This document shows, in pieces, positions 63,135 to 64,000 of a stretch of DNA of 64,000 nt. Origin of the DNA: Turnera subulata (taxonomy: Eukaryota > Streptophyta > Magnoliopsida > Malpighiales > Passifloraceae); the NCBI GenBank assembly GCA_028386065.3, contig JAKUCV010000212.1, positions 17,202 through 81,201 of the forward strand, in the 5' to 3' direction. The first letter of the stretch is position 1; each line of letters starts with the position of its first letter. The translations under genes were made by a program, and so were the position numbers. The notes below the pieces were generated by a model. That model had not been told where the DNA came from and did not search any database. It worked only from the letters and a program-made list of their open reading frames with translations.

Positions 63135-64000
63135 TGAAGCGCCCCGACCCGTATTTACCGTACAGGGTAAACACGTGCCAGAACTGTTCTTACTACAGTA
63201 GCAGACAGTACATACAAAATGTTTACAATACACGCAAACCACATATACAATATCCGACACCCGACCTCGGGGTCCATTATTCAAACCAACATTCCACTCT
63301 GATCAACATCGAATATAATACAGCAGCAACAGCAAATTCACAATAGAGAAACAAGCAGCGGAAGACTAAAATGCAGATGCAGCGGGGTATGGATCCGGGT
63401 CAGGTGGAGATGTAAGCAGCAGCCAACGAACATCGTACCTGAACTACGATCAACCAAACCTACGGGATGAAACCCCGCAGGCGAGGGGTGAGTCCGAAGC
63501 GCTCACCGACGAAGGATAAACAGAGATATATTCAACTGTAATACTTTCGAAATAAGCACAACAATCTCAACAGTAAACACAACCAATCACAACACAAGAA
63601 AACTACTATAAGCAATTATCCAAGACCAAAAGAATGCTTAATTACTAACTTAATACCAATTTTATCTTCCGGGCCCGTCACTGGACAAGCTAGGGTCGTA
63701 CCTGGTTATTAATTAATTCCGGATGCTAGGTCTAAGAGAATCACACTACTCTTACCATACTGGAATCTACAACCCCAAAACCGGATATTTGGTATATCCA
63801 AACCACTGGGTATTCGGTATACCCCAACCACAGGCATCAACATGCCAACCGGATATTCGGTATATCCGAACCACTGGGTATTTGGTATACCCCAACCACA
63901 GTCATCATCATGTCAACCAAAACAAGTAACCAACCATAGCATCTCAGAATTAATTTTCAAACCATCGGGTCGTACCTCTACTTTCCAAGTGACAATTATA
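63135..64000 (-). mobile_element. LTR copy F, cut by the window end
   Basis: On the minus strand its 3' end reads GGTCGGGGCGCTTCA at 63135. The conserved box (63461-63515) is nearly identical to that of D, and a two-hairpin array (63783-63893) follows. The other end is outside the window, so it is unknown whether it is a solo LTR. Confidence 0.8.
63783..63893 (-). repeat. 68-bp two-hairpin array in LTR F
   Basis: GGATATTTGGTATATCC at 63783 and GGATATTCGGTATATCC at 63851 (68 bp apart), with GGGTATTCGGTATACCC and GGGTATTTGGTATACCC after each and GGCATCAACATGCC between. Same layout as the array in D, with changes confined mainly to loops. Confidence 0.9.

Overview
This is nuclear DNA of a flowering plant, most likely a eudicot. 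The genes have many introns and the products are plant-specific: a Dof zinc-finger factor, a malectin-kinesin-14, a PPR-DYW editing factor and the plant complex II subunit SDH5. The spacers are AT-rich and crowded with retrotransposon remains. I cannot name the species.

Layout. 1-2278: a cinnamyl-alcohol-dehydrogenase-type gene (+) whose first exon is not in the window. 4901-7673: a complete solo LTR with a 5-bp target duplication. 12406-13431: a single-exon Dof factor (+) resembling Arabidopsis DOF5.7/SCAP1. 20060-26710: a 20-exon kinesin-14 (-). 27919-32855: a 10-exon TSR3 rRNA-modification enzyme (-), with small exons that have to be assembled by hand. 35068-37140: an intronless PPR-DYW editing factor (-). 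38314-42483: an LTR retrotransposon with two LTRs but no recognisable gag or pol. 44394-45759: a 4-exon SDH5 (-). 46.8-60.2 kb: a nest of long LTRs of the same family as the first solo LTR. Element D lies inside C, and C lies inside B; D and C have exact target duplications. 60.2-61.3 kb: a decayed AT-rich tandem repeat with a period near 70 bp. 63135 to the end: one more LTR of the family, cut by the window edge.

The six genes are ordinary housekeeping or developmental loci with no evident shared pathway. SDH5 acts in mitochondria and the PPR protein is probably organellar; TSR3 modifies 18S rRNA; the kinesin moves on microtubules; the Dof factor is a transcription factor; the CAD-type enzyme reduces aldehydes.

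The most unusual signal is in the long-LTR family. Its copies (A 4901-7673, B 46798-60176, C 49734-60001, D 51933-55890, F 63135 onward) carry arrays of short hairpins. The stems change between and within copies by paired, compensatory substitutions: GGGAT/ATCCC, GGCAT/ATGCC, GGGGT/ACCCC, AAGGAT/ATCCTT and GGGTAT/ATACCC, all around a four-base loop. Other points: four GC-AG introns in two genes, tandemly duplicated coiled-coil exons in the kinesin tail, and the same variant primer-binding site next to two unrelated LTRs.
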